A stretch of DNA of 64,000 bases from Limnanthes douglasii subsp. nivea (GCA_036936605.1 JAUPFV010000001.1:342995081-343059080); one strand, 5' to 3'; shown: positions 11,672 to 24,218, counted from the stretch's first letter. Made by a program: numbers and translations. The notes: generated by a model not told the origin, from the sequence alone.

Positions 11672-13231
11672 ATGAATCCCGATAACAATCCTACGCTTCA
11701 ATCAGCGATAGAAACTGTGAGAGATGATTTGCAAAAGAATGGAACCGATGGGAATAAAACTGATGGATCATCTCCGGTCCAAGTTTGATTTGATGTTGAG
11801 ACAAGAATGAATCAGCTCCTAGATAAAATCAATGCTTTGAATGAAAAATATGAACGGAGAGAACAAGAGATACTTTCTGCAAGGATCAGATCTGAAGTTA
11901 GACAGGAAATGGAAAAGACCGATATGGAAGGACAATCAGATCGATCTTTTGATAATCGACATGCTAAGTCTGAGCACAAAAAAGCACGTTTTGTGTCTCC
12001 TAAAGAGCGATATTCGTCTCGAAAGGAGAAAAAAGATAAACAGAAATTAATAACTTTTAGTGACGAGGATGTTGAAAGTTCAGCCTCAAGATTTAAGTGG
12101 CATAGAGGTTCTTCGAAAGGGGAATCAGAAAGAGATTATTCGAGGAGGTATAAAAAGGAGAGTAAGTCTAAGAATGCTCCTCGATAAACTTGGCATGAAG
12201 GGAATCCTTCGAATCAGTATGCTGAAACTGATAAGAATCTATATATCACAATGGGAACCGATGATCAATTCGTTCAAGGCGTTGATTGGAGAAATTCTCC
12301 ACTAACAGATGAAATTCGTTCCATGACGCGTCCGAAGCGTTTTTACATTTCGAAGGTTGAAAAGTTCGGAAGGATGCACGATCCCGATGACCACATCGAA
12401 TAATTCAAAAATTATATCATGAACTTCAAGGATGACGACCGGCTTGTGTGTCGTGCCTTTTCTCAAACGTTTAAGGGAATAACTCTCAAGTGGTATAACA
12501 GGATTCCGAGGGGGTCCATATCAAATTTCAGAGATTTTTATACTGATTTTTGAAGGTAGTTTATTGGAAGCAAAGAGATGAGAGCAAATGGTGATATGAT
12601 TATTCAGTGCAAGCAGGCACCGGGAGAAAAGTTGAAAGACTATACCAAGATATTTGTGTTGACCAAGGCTAGTTTGGATAACTGTGAGGAAAGTGTGGCG
12701 ATGGTAGCTTTTCGCCATGGATTATTGCCACGGGATCTGGCTAATGAGACGATAAAGAGAAGGGCCTTGACTTTTGGAGCGTTGATGGCTCAAGTTGATG
12801 ATCAAATCAAAGTGGAGGAGTCGAGTAGAGTCCGAGGGGGAACAACTAACACTCTGAAAAATTCGGGACATGCATCCAATAATCAGGGGCAGCCCTCGAA
12901 TGGTAATAACAATGGTAATGGTAATAATCAGCAGTCGAGGCAGAAGAACAGTAATTTACCTTCTCGGAGTGGTGGTTATTCGAACCACGCTCCATCTAAC
13001 AATTACAACAGGCCTAGACCAAATACATGGGTCAGGCCAGAGTACTATGCTGATCTAACAGAGAATGTTTCTGTCATCTGGGATAAAACTAAGAGCTTCG
13101 TAAATTTTAGGAAGCCAGCTCCTATCAGTAGGCCAAGGAAGGAGAGGAACAATAAATTTTGCAGGTATCATGATGATATTGGACATGATACAAATGATTG
13201 CATTGCTTTGAAGAAAAAACCCAATATTTGA
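11672..13231 (+). pseudogene. Element C gag
   Basis: One reading frame can be followed from ATG 11672 to 13231, broken by stops near 11786, 12185, 12401 and 12552. It holds a coiled N-terminal part (MNQLLDKINALNEKYERREQE), a basic Ser/Lys/Arg stretch, the gag domain (KVEKFGRMHDPDDHIE, CRAFSQTFKGITLKWYN), a long Asn/Gln/Gly tail, and a zinc-knuckle-like FCRYHDDIGHDTNDC. Several stops replace conserved Trp, Gln or Arg codons, as expected from C-to-T decay. A frameshift near 13215 moves the conserved sequence into the next frame. Confidence 0.85.
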
Positions 13232-14442
13232 TTGAGAATGGAAAGCTTCTGAATTATGTGAAGACGCATGGTAGCGCGTCGAAAAATAATGGAGCATCAA
13301 CTTCAAAGGCTGCACCGCCAACTGAAAATTTGATGATTTTGGATTCACAGGCTGAACCTTTCGATGCTTCTTCTGAAAAAACAGAAGCGATTGTTGCTGA
13401 AGTGGATCAGTTGTCTTAGGTCTGACATATAAGGGAGTCGCAGTAGCCTTTATGGATGGCGAATCCAGTGGTAGTAAAAAAGAATAATGGGAAATAGAGA
13501 ATGTGTGTGGATTTCACAGATTTAAACAGAGTTTGTCCCAAATATCCGTTTCCCGTTCCTCGAATAGATCAATTGATTGACTATAGTTCAGACAATTTTT
13601 TTTTAACCTTTATGGATGCTTTTGCAGGATATAATCAGATCCAAATGGATCCTAAAGATAAAAAATGCAGAACCTTTATAACTGATAGGGGTCTGCATTG
13701 TTATAGGGTAATGCCCTTCGGATTGAAAAATCTTGGAGCTACTTATCAAAGATTGATGAATAAGGCTTTTGCTACACAAATCGGAAGAAATATGGAAGTA
13801 TATATAAATTATATGGTAGTAAAAAGCTCAAGGGATGACGTGCATCTTGATGATCTTGGGGAAGCCTTTTTGAATTTAAGGGCGATTAGGTTGAAATTGA
13901 ATCCTGAGAAGTGTACCTTCGGAGTTAGATTGGGGAAGTTTTTGGGTTTTATTATCAGTGAAAAAGGAATAGAAGCTGACCCAGAACAATTGAAAGCTTT
14001 GATAACTATGAATTCTCCTCGATCAATTAAAGAAGTGCAAATTCTGACAGTAAGGTTAGCATCAGTTAATCAATTTATTTCTATATTTTCTAATAAATTC
14101 TTTCCTTTCATTCAAGTGTTACGAGGACCCAACAGGTTCGAATGGATATCGGAATGTGAAGCGGCTTTCACAAATATAAAAAATTTGTTGTCATCACCAG
14201 AGATTCTGGCAAAGCCTCGAAACAGAGAAAAAATATTTCTATACATTGCGGTATCAGATTTTGCACTAAGCGCAGTGTTAATTAGTGAGGATTCAAGAGT
14301 TCTGAAACCGGTATATTATGTTAGTAAAAGTTTGGTGGCAGCAGGAAAGAGATATATGAAATTAGAAAAGCTGGCATTAACACTGATTGTTGCTGCAAGG
14401 AAAATGCGTCAGTATTTTCAAGCTCATACTATCGAAGTCTGA
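13198..14442 (+). pseudogene. Element C reverse transcriptase fused to gag tail; protease missing
   Basis: The frame leaves the zinc-knuckle region, reads QAEPFDASSEKTEAIVAEVD, and enters the reverse transcriptase approach after four stops (13417-13497). In element A about 1 kb, including the protease, separates these two segments, so C has an internal deletion that kept the frame. From 13501 the reverse transcriptase is open to 14442: MCVDFTDLNRVCPK, MDAFAGYNQIQMD, EKCTFGVRLGKFLGF. The catalytic YIDD is YINY near 13803, losing both aspartates. Neither proteolysis nor DNA synthesis could come from this copy. Confidence 0.88.
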
Positions 14443-14492
14443 ACTTCATCCCCCTTAAAAATGTTTTATAACAACCTGATATTTCGGGGAGG

Positions 14493-15028
14493 ATGACCAA
14501 ATGGTCAGTGGAGTTGGGAGACGATGATATCTTATTTACACCTCGAACAACGATAAAGGCACAAGCATTGGCGGATTTTTTTGTTGAGTTCCATTCGAGC
14601 CGATCAGATGAAGAAGAAGCTAAAGAAGCCAAGCCTGTCGAATCGAGGTGGATTGCTCGAACAGATGGAGGATCTAGTATTTCAGGGTGCAGTGCTGGAG
14701 TTCAACTAATAGCTCAGACGAGAGAAACTATGGTTCTATCAATTAAATTTGGCTTTTATGCTTCAAACAACGAAGCTGAATATGAAGCTGCTTTGGCAGG
14801 TTTGAGATTGGCAAATATTTATGGGGAAACTTCAGTGTGCTTTCAAAACGGATTCTTAGCTATTGGCAAATCAGGTATCTGGGTTTTCTGAAGCAAAAAA
14901 AGGACCGTTTGATTTTGTATCTTCGAGAACTTCAGAATTTAATGCTTCTGTTTGACAACGTTGTTGTGGAATACATTGGAAGAGGAAGTAACATAGTGGT
15001 TGATTCTGTAGAAAAATGTTGCTTATAA
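14493..15028 (+). pseudogene. Element C RNase H
   Basis: Two overlapping frames give the start of an RNase H domain: MTKWSVELGDDDI, ARTDGGSSISGCSAGV with the first aspartate, and SNNEAEYEAALAGLRLA with the glutamate. A frameshift near 14850 splits it from the second half (LILYLRELQNLMLL). Confidence 0.8.
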
Positions 15029-15161
15029 GGAAGAATATCCTTGGATTTTGCTACAAGAAAATCCTTCAATTGTTATTCAATCTAGCCAATGTGAATTCAT
15101 AGAAGAATTTTTTACCACTGATAAAAGCTAGCGCAATTGGTGATTAGATATCCTTAATTTT

Positions 15162-15662
15162 TTGACTCAAGGAATATTGCCAGATGTTTCACAATTGGCC
15201 AAAAAATTAAGGGGTAAAGCCTTCGGATATATAGTTATGGATGGGATTTTATATAAAAAGGCATTAAGCAGACTATTATTGCGATGTTTAAGCAAACAAG
15301 AATCACAAGAAGTATTTTCAGAGTTGCATGATGGTGAAGGGTCAACTCATTGTGGGTTTAAAACTCTAACGCGTCGAGTTTTACTCGCAGGGTTTTATTG
15401 GCCTACGATCATGAACGATGCTAAAAATTTAGTGGGAGGCTGTGATACTTGTCAGAGATTTTTCAATGCTATTCATAGACCAACTGTGCCACTTATGTCT
15501 ATATCAAAGGCTATACCATTTGATATGTGGGGAATTGACCTGGTGGGACCTTTACCGATGGCTTATGGGGGAAGACAGATGATAATTGTAGCGGTTGATT
15601 ATTTTACAAAATCGGCGGCAGTTACAGCAGCCGTTTTTTTCAGATTCGAAATTCTCCTTTAA
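15162..15662 (+). pseudogene. Element C integrase, truncated
   Basis: The frame holds the zinc finger (ELHDGEGSTHC, then CDTCQRF) and the start of the core with the first aspartate in WGIDLVGPLPMAYGG and VAVDYFTKS. The homology stops just after TKSAAV near 15630, and the next bases already belong to the antisense extra gene. The second aspartate, the glutamate and the C-terminus are absent, as is the post-integrase block seen in B and D. A deletion probably joined integrase to the antisense gene. Confidence 0.85.
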
Positions 15663-16039
15663 TTTATCTATGTCATCCGATAATTATTTGATCTTTGTCT
15701 CGCAAAGAGTGAGAGATGTACGAAGCTTGTTGGGGTTGTCTTTTTCAGCAGCTAGTTTATTAGCATGCTTGGTGTTGAGTTTCGTCAAATCTGTTTCATG
15801 GGCGTTTGTCAGCATTCAGTCTCCACAATGTGGCTGATTCTTAGATGATTCTTTACGCACCAAGCATCTTTGATCAGTTCTGGTCGTGACATTTCATAAG
15901 CGTGAAATTGATCGACTACTTTGCCGTGCATAATTTCTCTAAGCTTCTTCTCAGCTTCGTAAGCTTCCTTGTAATAAACCATATCTTTGGCCAGCTATTT
16001 TAGATGATTCTGAGAAGCTTCGACTTGGGAAGAAAGTTT

Positions 16040-18158
16040 CTAAGCTGCAGCATCAAGTTCGGAAAGTGGTTGAAGAGCGACAGAAATGACAGGATTTGGA
16101 GTAGGAACATGAAGTTCGGATGTGCTTGGATCTTGAACTATTGGGGTGATAGGCTCAAGAGGGTGAATAGCTTTTAGAGAGGCTTCAATTGTTTCCGGTC
16201 TTCCAAAGTTAAGCATATGGTTTTGGATCACTTGAAGAACATGATCTTCTTCACCAATAAGTGCTTCGGTATTTTCGAAGCTGATAAACATGTCAGGGTC
16301 GAAGGCTGCATTGGCTTGATTCTCATCGAATATGCCATCTTCAATGACTATCACATGATTGTATTTGACTGATTGATCTTCGATTGTAGGATTTTGTGGG
16401 TATTCAGCAACAGTGACTTCTTCCTCGTCAACCAAAGTGTATGAAGAGATTTTAATTTGCTTTTTTAATAGGTTAAAGAGGTTGTTCTGCAATCTTGCGT
16501 TTTCGACGCTTTGGTTTCGATGGCGTAGAAGGGTTAGCACCAGATGTACTAGCTGCCTTTTTAATTTTCTTTTCCTTGATGAATTTTTCTTTCTTCTCTT
16601 TTGGTAAATGGCTATCCGATCTGTTGCGAATAGGAAGAAAGACTTTGCAGTCAGGCTGAGATATCGGTTGGCACACAAGCTTCAGATCTCGTTTGGATAA
16701 TAAATCTTGAGGGGGCAGCCCAACTTATTTGATTGGAAGCATATGATTATGAAAGAAATTGATGGGCTGAAAAGCAGTATGAAATGTATTATTCCATTCC
16801 TTTTCAGCCCAGGCGACGAGTTTTTGAAAAATATCTTTAGCAGTCTCTCGACGAGTTGAGTAGCGCTTCGAAATTTCTAGTATAAATTTGCAAAACAAAA
16901 GGTTAAAAAAAGGAAGGCAAATTTCATAATAAAACATCAAAATTCGAAGAACTTACGATTGCTCCTCCAAACAAGAGTTAATTTCGAAGGGTTAGCTTTG
17001 GAAATCACTTTGCCGTTTTCCCAAGCTCCAGATATAAAGACAAATTTTTGTTTACAGAATTTGTCAGCCTCAAGAAGATCATCGATAATCTTGAGGTCAT
17101 CCATAAATGTGAGATAGTAAAAGGGAAGCTTCAGACCTTTTGAAAGTTGAGTCAGTGAGATGAAGTCTTTAATGCAGATGGGAATTTTGGATAGACGTGA
17201 TGCCATGATCACTGACATAAGGGTGAACCATTTATTTGGTGTCACCTGGGTAGGGCATAAACTGAGGAGTTCGGTATACTACTAGTTCATCATCCTTGCA
17301 GTCAATGGGAGTTTCTCCTTCTTTTGGCAGCCGAATGGTTATGTTTTCTCCCATTCCCTATTGTTTCTTAAGAGCCGAAGCTTGGCTTTCCTTGTAGTAT
17401 ATATAACGAACTTTTCTCAGAGCAATGATGTATTTTATTTCGAGATTCCTTAGGTTCCTCCTAATCTTTACCCTTTCTTCTTCGGAGACGGAACACATAT
17501 CTCCTTCTTCTTGAGAGTTAGCCTCAAGATCGGTTTTTGTAGCCTCTGAGTCAGCTTCGTTGGCTTTTGAAGTTTCTTCTCGAGGATTTTGAGAAGTTGG
17601 GATAATTGTTTCTGTAGAAGGGTTGGTAATTCGAGGCGCTTCCTCTATTACTTCTCTTCGAGGAGGATCGTTGGTAGTTGGATTTGGAGGAGAATGAGTT
17701 CGGTTGATTGTTGATTTATCTCACATGGCGATGAAAGTTTTTCTTCGTCTGATTACTTAAGAAGTTTCTGAAGAAGGGTTACTTGTTCTTGGTTTTAGGT
17801 GAGAAATTCTACTATGAGATGAGGAGGCTCGAGGTGTTTTAGGACGGAAGATTTTAGATGCTAAACGTTCTTCAACTATGGATGAAAGTGAAAGAGTTAG
17901 AGATTTAGTAGGGTCGAAGTTACCGTAATAGATTGTTTCAGTGGTAGTTCCAACTTCGAGGCTATTAATCAATCCTGCTCTCTTGTATTCCTCAGCTCTT
18001 TGTGTGATACATAAATAGTAGTATGATCCGAAGACTAAGTTACTGTCAGAGTCTGAAGATCCTGGTGAATTGGGTAAGACGGCCTTCGATTTTTTGGTTC
18101 TTGGTTTCTTTCTTATAAACCAAGTGGGTGTGGATCAGAGAGGATGAAGATTGGTCAT
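16040..18158 (-). pseudogene. Antisense extra gene of element C
   Basis: A candidate ATG is at 18158. The order on the minus strand is a Lys/Ser/Pro-rich N-terminus, EEYKRAGLINSLEV (about 17970), an acidic stretch, ELVVYRTPQF, SRLSKIPICIKDFISL, KIIDDLLEADKF and FVFISGAWENGK (17245-16990). A GT-AG interval of 80 bp (16956-16877) joins it to ISKRYSTRRETAKDIFQKLVAWAEKEWNN in a fitting frame. The last part (16678-16040) is acidic with a basic KRRKRK patch. It is homologous to the antisense genes of B and D. Function is unknown. Stops near 17750, 17375 and 17240 make this copy inactive. Confidence 0.7.
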
Positions 18159-18791
18159 GAAGTTTGAATTTTCCGACGAAGATCTTGAGAATAAGGGTTG
18201 GAACACGATGAAGGTAGCCAAAAACTCTAACTTCTCTCTAAAAGGATTTCTGTGTGAGGAGAGTGGAAATGATGGGAATGCTGTATTTATACTAAAGTGG
18301 GAGAAGGCGTGTGAAGGTGGAGAGACATTTGTGATGATAAGTTGAAATATGAATCGGTGAGTTGATTAGATGCTTGACATCTGTCAGGCTAGAATTCTAG
18401 GGTGATGATGAATTTAACGGTCATATTCGAAGATGATTATTCGAGGATGATTTTCATAATATTTCGAGGGTCACTTTCAAGGATACATTTCATTGCGTTA
18501 TTTCGAGGCGATTTTAAGTTAACATTTAATCATCAAGGAATTTCGAGGCGATCTAGCGTTTATTCTTTGAGTGGAATATGTTTTAAGATTATAAATTGGG
18601 TAAGTGCTTCGAATGACTAATTAAGCTAATTTATTTAAATGATTGTTTTTAGGTTTATTACAGGTTATGTAGCATATGGGAATTTTTGAAGATGTCGACC
18701 TATTTTCGAAGTTGTTGATTTTCGAAGACAAAGCAGATTTGAAGATTTTTTAGTTCTCATTCATTTACTGACATAAGAACTAGGGGGATTC

Positions 18792-19152
18792 TAATATGGA
18801 AATATAATTTTAAGGACTAAATTATAAATAATGTAAATCTAAGGATTTAATTGTAAATGATGTAAGTTTTGTCCTTAATTCGTGACTGATGTAAGTTTTA
18901 GTAGTTGTTTGAAACTATGTATAATCTATAAGGACTAAACGACAATTAGCCCACTTTTTGTAAGAGATTTCAGTTTGAGACTAAGTCTTGGCTCCTCTAT
19001 ATAAAGGAACAGGCTATTCTAATAAAGGGGTTCAACACTTTTACTCTGAGATTCATTTGTACTTGTGTTTTCTCTCTCTAAAAACTCTTTAGCATTTTCT
19101 CTCTCTAGAACTTTTCCTTAGCAATTTACTAAAGCAAAATCATACCTCATCA
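18792..19152 (+). repeat. 3' LTR of element C
   Basis: It matches 11212-11572 at the same length. It begins TAATATGG, one substitution from TGATATGG, and is preceded by a purine-rich AACTAGGGGGATTC that serves as polypurine tract. It is followed by CCTAT, the target duplication. Confidence 0.93.
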
Positions 19153-19304
19153 CCTATCAATATTTTACGCCATCTTTACTTTTATTCACTTTATATTTTG
19201 TTTATTTTATACTTCCATTAATATCTGATCGCACTTAAAGATGACAAAACTACAATAATATTATAAATTCGCTCATGCCATAAAAAGGTATTTCCTTTAA
19301 AGGT

Positions 19305-19580
19305 GTTAAACCCTTAATCATGCTCATATTCATTTGAGCCACTCAAAGGGAATTCATTTGAGGGAAACAAATGTTTAACATGTCTTTAATTCATCTCAGC
19401 CACTTAAGGGCAATCTATTTGAGGGAAACAAGTGTTTAACAAGTCTTTAATTCATTCGAGCCACTTAAAGGCAATCCATTTAAGGGCAAAAAGTATTTAA
19501 CAAGTCTTTAATTCCTCTGAGCCACTCAAAGGCAGTCCATTTAAGGGAAAAAAGTGTTTAACAAGTGTTTAATTCATCAG
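19305..19580 (-). repeat. Tandem repeat, about 61-bp unit, in element B
   Basis: About four and a half copies of a 61-bp unit follow one another. Each has GAGCCACTCAAAGGCAA, then CATTTAAGGG, then GTTTAACAAGTCTTTAATTC. The markers GAGCC/CAGCC fall at about 19336, 19397, 19458 and 19519. The array lies just beyond integrase, where D has an unrelated array. Confidence 0.85.
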
Positions 19581-19640
19581 ATCATAACCGAAACAACTTA
19601 TTTAAAAATTTAAAGGATAGTATATTGATTGAGATCTGGA

Positions 19641-19676
19641 CACCTAATTAAAACCTCCCCGCACCACCAGGGTAGG
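19641..19676 (-). other. Conserved post-integrase block of element B
   Basis: Read on the minus strand the block has CCTACCCTGGTGG, then CGGGGAGGTTTTAAT. It matches 33 of 36 bases of 57629-57664 in element D, while flanking sequence has diverged. A similar G/T-rich box ending in GGTTTTTAACGAGG is widespread after integrase in plant Tat-type elements, from memory. Function is unknown; it may act in RNA processing or plus-strand priming. Confidence 0.65.
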
Positions 19677-19924
19677 AATGAGTATGCCCCAAAATATTTA
19701 CATTGAACTAAAACAAAGCAATTATTTACAAGGTGAGTTTATTCTAAGTATAGCCTGAGATGCTCAACATTCCAAGGATGCTTTAACTAGCTGCCTTCTT
19801 TGTCTCTAAAAGCTTGTATGTTCCTTGCTTGACTCTTTCACATACGATGTATGGTTCTTCCCAGTTCGGAGCAAGATTTCCAAACTATTTCTCCTTAATG
19901 TGCATGAACATTTTTCTTAACACT

Positions 19925-20883
19925 TTATCTCCTACTAGAAAATCCTTTCTTTTTTACTTTAGACGCAAACCTTCTCCTCATCAAGCCTTGGTAATGTGCA
20001 TTTCTTAAATGTGCTTTCACTTTTTCTTCTTCAATTAAATCCAACTGAGCCCTTATAGTTATCTCATTCTCTCTTTCAGAATAATTTTGAACTTTAAAAG
20101 AATGAAGAGCACCTTCTATAGATGTGATAGCATCCATCCCATAAACTAGAGAAAAGGGAGACTCTTGTGTGGTTGTATGAAGGGTGGTTCGGTATGCCCG
20201 CAATACATTTTGCAAGTAAATTGGCCATTTCCCAGCTGCTCCTTCTAAATTCTTTTTTAAGCCCGACAAAATTGTCTAATTTTGCAAGAAAAACAATGTT
20301 GAATTCCTCTTGATGTACAAAATACATCTATGTCTTTGTTATCAAACTGAGGACCATTATCTGTAGTGATACGCTTGGGAATACCAAATCGACAACATAT
20401 GCTGGAGAGAATAAACTTTATCACTGCTTTAGATATTGTTCCAGATAAATGTGCAGCCTCCAGAATTATCACTGATTTGGAGAAGTAATCTATTTCCAAA
20501 ATTATGGTACGACAACCTCCAGAAGCCATTGGCAAATCAAGTCCCCATTTATCAAATGGTATAGGTTCAAATACTGATTCCATTGGGACTACTGGCACAT
20601 GGATTGCATTTCCATATCTTTGATATTGATCATATATTTTCACCAAATCTTTAGCATCTGCCATTATGATAGGCCAATAATATCCTGCTAACAAGATTCA
20701 TCTAGTCAAAACTTTACAGCCGTAATGTGCTGACCCTTCTCCATCATGTAACTCTGATAGAACCTTTTGAGACTCATTAGATTCGAGGCAACTTAGTAGA
20801 GGCCTGTTGAAAGATTTTTTTTTGTAAAGAACCTCCCTTAGAGCTAGAAAATCACGAGCTTTGTATTTTATTTTCTTTGCCAA
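19925..20883 (-). pseudogene. Element B integrase
   Basis: Pieces in order are ELHDGEGSAHYGCKVLT, LAGYYWPIIMADAKDL, FDKWGLDL with the first aspartate, ITTDNGPQFDNKDI with the second, then GLKKNLEGAAGKWPIYLQN and YRTTLHTTTQESPFSLVYGMD. Between HCFSC and the LKKNLE segment (20280-20260) about 40 bp are missing compared with A, including the catalytic glutamate segment, and the frame shifts. The zinc finger is also damaged (CDTCQRY reads YDQYQRY). Confidence 0.85.
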
Positions 20884-21021
20884 AGCCTTATCGGAAGGTA
20901 AAACTCCATTAGTGATAAATTCTTAAATTTCATTCCTTAAATTCTTAGAAAGTTCATCAGATAAGTGCATACTTTCTCCTACTTCACCCTTTTTTCCTAT
21001 GGTTATATCTATGGAAGGACA

Positions 21022-21867
21022 TTATTGCATAAGGATCCAAGTGTATGCTTTAGAATATGCTATAGTGGCTAAAGAATCTGCCAAGGCGTTTTCCAATATG
21101 TGGATGTGCTCATATTCGATGCATTTAAACCCGGTAGTGACTTCCTCTAGAACTTGTAGATATATTATCAAGTTATCTTTCTTGGTTTCAGAATTCCCTT
21201 GGGCCTGATGAATGCGTAGTTGCGAATCACTTATCAATCATACTCTTTTAGCCCCATATATTTTGGCTAACCTTAAACCAGCTATGGCCGCTTCATATTC
21301 TGACTAATTTTTGGATGCTCTGAAGCCAAAACATATAGCCTGGTACATGGTATCACCATAAGGAGATGTTAGGAAAATTCCAGCTCTACACCCCATTGAA
21401 CTAGATCCACCATCATTCCGGATCACCCATTATTTCTTAAATTTACTCACTTGAGCTTCTTCACGAGGCCAATTAGAATGAAAATATACTAAAACATCAG
21501 CCACAACTTGAGCTTTGATTGTAGTCCGAGGTACAAAATCAATATCATAATCTCCAAGATCAACTGACCATATAGTAATTCTCTCCGATATATCAGCCTT
21601 TTATAGCATATTTTTCAGTGGGAAAGATGTTCGAATTGTGATAGATTCTGCTTGAAAGTAAGGTCTCATCCTTCTAGCTGCTATCACCAATGCTAAAGAT
21701 AATTTTTCCAATTTCAAGTACCTTTTTTCAGCCTCTAGAAAACTCTTGCTTATATAGTAAACTAGACAGAGGTAATTATCCATTTCTCGTACCAACACAT
21801 CACTTACCGCATACTCCGATAGTGCTAGATACATATAAAACCTTTCTCCTTTGATATGTTTGAACAA
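21022..21867 (-). pseudogene. Element B RNase H region
   Basis: 21867-21601 gives the connection to reverse transcriptase (YMYLALSEYAVSDVL, YYISKSFLEAEKRYLKLEKL). 21600-21250 holds the RNase H core in broken frames. 21237-21022 gives ISDSQLRIHQAQGNSETK, with the third conserved aspartate. Several stops interrupt it. Confidence 0.75.
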
Positions 21868-22039
21868 TATCTTAGGTGAAGATTAATGTTTTTTTATTTC
21901 AAGGAAAACTTGATCACAGTAAGGAGACCAATTGAAATCTTTAACATTTTTTAAAACTTGGAAGAACTGAACACATTTGTCCAATGATCTTGAAATAAGC
22001 CAGTTCAATGCAACCAATCTTCCAGTTAATATTTAGACT

Positions 22040-22812
22040 TCTTTAGTATTTCGAGGTGGGTCCATAGTTAACAAAACATTTAATTGATCTGGATCAGCTT
22101 GAATCCCTTTCTCACTTATTATATACCCTAAGAATTTACCAGATCAGATCCCGAAGGTACATTTCTCTCGATTTAACTTCAAATTGATGGATTCCAAGTT
22201 AGAAATCTTTTCTTGAAGATCGGATATGTGATCTTCCTCCTTAGAGACTTTTACCATCATATCATCAATGTAAACTTCTATATTCATGCCGATTTGACTA
22301 GCAAATGCCTTATTCACCAGTCGTTGATAAGTAGTTCCATCATTTTTAACCCAAATGACATTACCTTATAACAATGGAGCCACTGTCGATAATAAACGTA
22401 GTGTGGTCTTGATTATTCAAATTCATATGTATTTAATTATACCCAAAAAAGCATCCATTAAGGACAACAACTTGTTCCCCGAAGTAGAGTTTACTAGCTT
22501 ACCTATCTGAGGCACTTGAAATTGATCCTTAGGGCAAGCTTTGTTGACATCAGTGAAGTCAATGCACATACGTCATTTTCCATTCTTTTTTCTGACTAAA
22601 ACTGGGTTAGTTGTCCAAAGAGGGCATTGAGATTCTTTGATATGCCCCATTTTGGTTAACCGATCTACCTCTTGAACAATCGCTTCAGATTTTTCTCTGG
22701 AAAAAACTCTTTCTTTTTGCACTACCGGCTCAACATCGGATTTCACAGACAGCTTGTGATTAATTATACTGGATGATACTCCGGTTACATCCTTGTTACA
22801 CCAAACAAACAC
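22040..22812 (-). pseudogene. Element B reverse transcriptase
   Basis: The first 80 codons are open: DVTGVSSSIINHKLSVK, SREKSEAIVQEVDRLTKMGHIKES, NPVLVRKKNGK, then a stop replacing Trp. Downstream segments in shifted frames give CIDFTDVNKACPKD, LLSLMDAFLGYN, an intact YIDDMMVK near 22265, and FLGYIISEKGIQADPDQL near 22100. At least two frameshifts and two stops inactivate the copy. Confidence 0.85.
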
Positions 22813-23305
22813 ATGTAGATTATGTGTTATGTGATAAAATGATAGTAATTTTTCTTTTAACTATAAAGACAATTTAGATCAAATCAGAACACTTTTACCT
22901 TCTTTTAACAAATGAATTTCAACTTCTTCAACTGGATTATTGCACTAGGAGCCTCCCTTTAATCATATGTCTCATTTAGTGTGGGATAAGGCTTCACTGA
23001 CTGCTATTCCTTGTTAACCTTAATTACTTATGTCAAATTTGGAGCAAGAGCAGTGACATAACATTCACGAGCTATCTTTTGGCTACTTCGGACAACGCCG
23101 ACCTGTCCTCCTACATCATACTTCAAACATTGGTTGGCGGTGGAAGCTAATCAATTATCATAAACAAAACTCTTACCATATTTTTAAAGGGTCATTTCCC
23201 CAACAAGACCTCTTCTTAGAATTCTCCAATTACATTGGTTGAGCTCCCAGTATATCCTATTATGGTCTTATTCAAACGTTGGATGGTGGAAGGATTCTTC
23301 ATTTA

Positions 23306-24060
23306 TTAATAAGTTGATGAAAACAATATTTTTTCCGAACTGCCTGTATCAATTAAAATCTGATGTATATCATTGCCTCCAATAGATGCCCCTATCACCA
23401 CAACATCTTCATGTGGGCCCAAAATATCTCTTAAATCATCTTCATCAAAGACAATGAATGAAGCACGGCTTTGATATAGATGCATAGATATTTTTCCCTC
23501 TAATTGAGTTGTTAGACTATTAACATGTCTTTTCCTTAAACAACTTGAGGGTGAAGTCATAATGTCTCCTCCAAAAATGGTTAAAGATTCAAAGAAGTTA
23601 CATAGATCGGAAATTGTTGAAGTCTTTTCCACAATCATCCCAACTTGATTCCGACCCGAATCTGGATACAGATATATTCTGAATCTACATCAAACCTTTC
23701 TATAATCACCATAGCATCTTCTTGTCTTGATGCACCCATACTTTGCCCTGTACTAGTTGGTGATACTGTTTTTGTTGTATTCGCATTAGACTGAGAGTGG
23801 TGTTGGCTTGCCTATTGCTCCTTTGTTTTTTAATAAAAGCTGACAACTTCCCTCTCTCAATTAAATTCTTCACTTCTTGTTTTATGACAATGCAATCCTG
23901 GGTATTATGACCCACTTTATTGTAGTACTTACAAAAACGAGTATTCTGATTCTATATAGGAGATTGAATTAGTGATGGCCTTCTAAAATGCACACCATTC
24001 TTAGTTTTATCATAAATGGTATCCATACTTTCACCCAGTTCGACAAACTATTTAGGTTGA
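23306..24060 (-). pseudogene. Element B gag tail, zinc knuckle and protease
   Basis: The minus strand reads a zinc-knuckle remnant (GHNTQDCIVIKQEVKNLIERGKL near 23900) and a protease segment with IFGGDIMTSPSS, FDEDDLRDILGPHEDVVV and QILIDTGSSEKIL near 23350. The DTG active site is present. Frame changes near 23700 and 23640 separate the parts. Confidence 0.8.
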
Positions 24061-24218
24061 ACCCATTAACCCCTATTGGGTTTAACTTGTTGGCCTTGAC
24101 TGGATTGATTTTGTCTCGGCTGATGTGACTCATGTCCAAAATATTTAGGTTTATAATTAACTGTATCTTGGGATTGAGTACTGACTTGTAGGATCAACAC
24201 TTTAGGAGCAGACATATT

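Larger units (their letters stand above)
11212..19152 (+). mobile_element. Ty3-type LTR retrotransposon, element C, nested in element B
   Basis: Two 361-bp LTRs (11212-11572 and 18792-19152) are flanked by CCTAT on both sides (11207-11211 and 19153-19157). The element is on the plus strand and sits in the region of B between its antisense gene and its integrase. By eye about 23 of 361 LTR positions differ, about 94 percent identity, so it is younger than B, as nesting requires. It is defective: protease is deleted, reverse transcriptase lacks its aspartates, and integrase is cut short. Confidence 0.95.
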
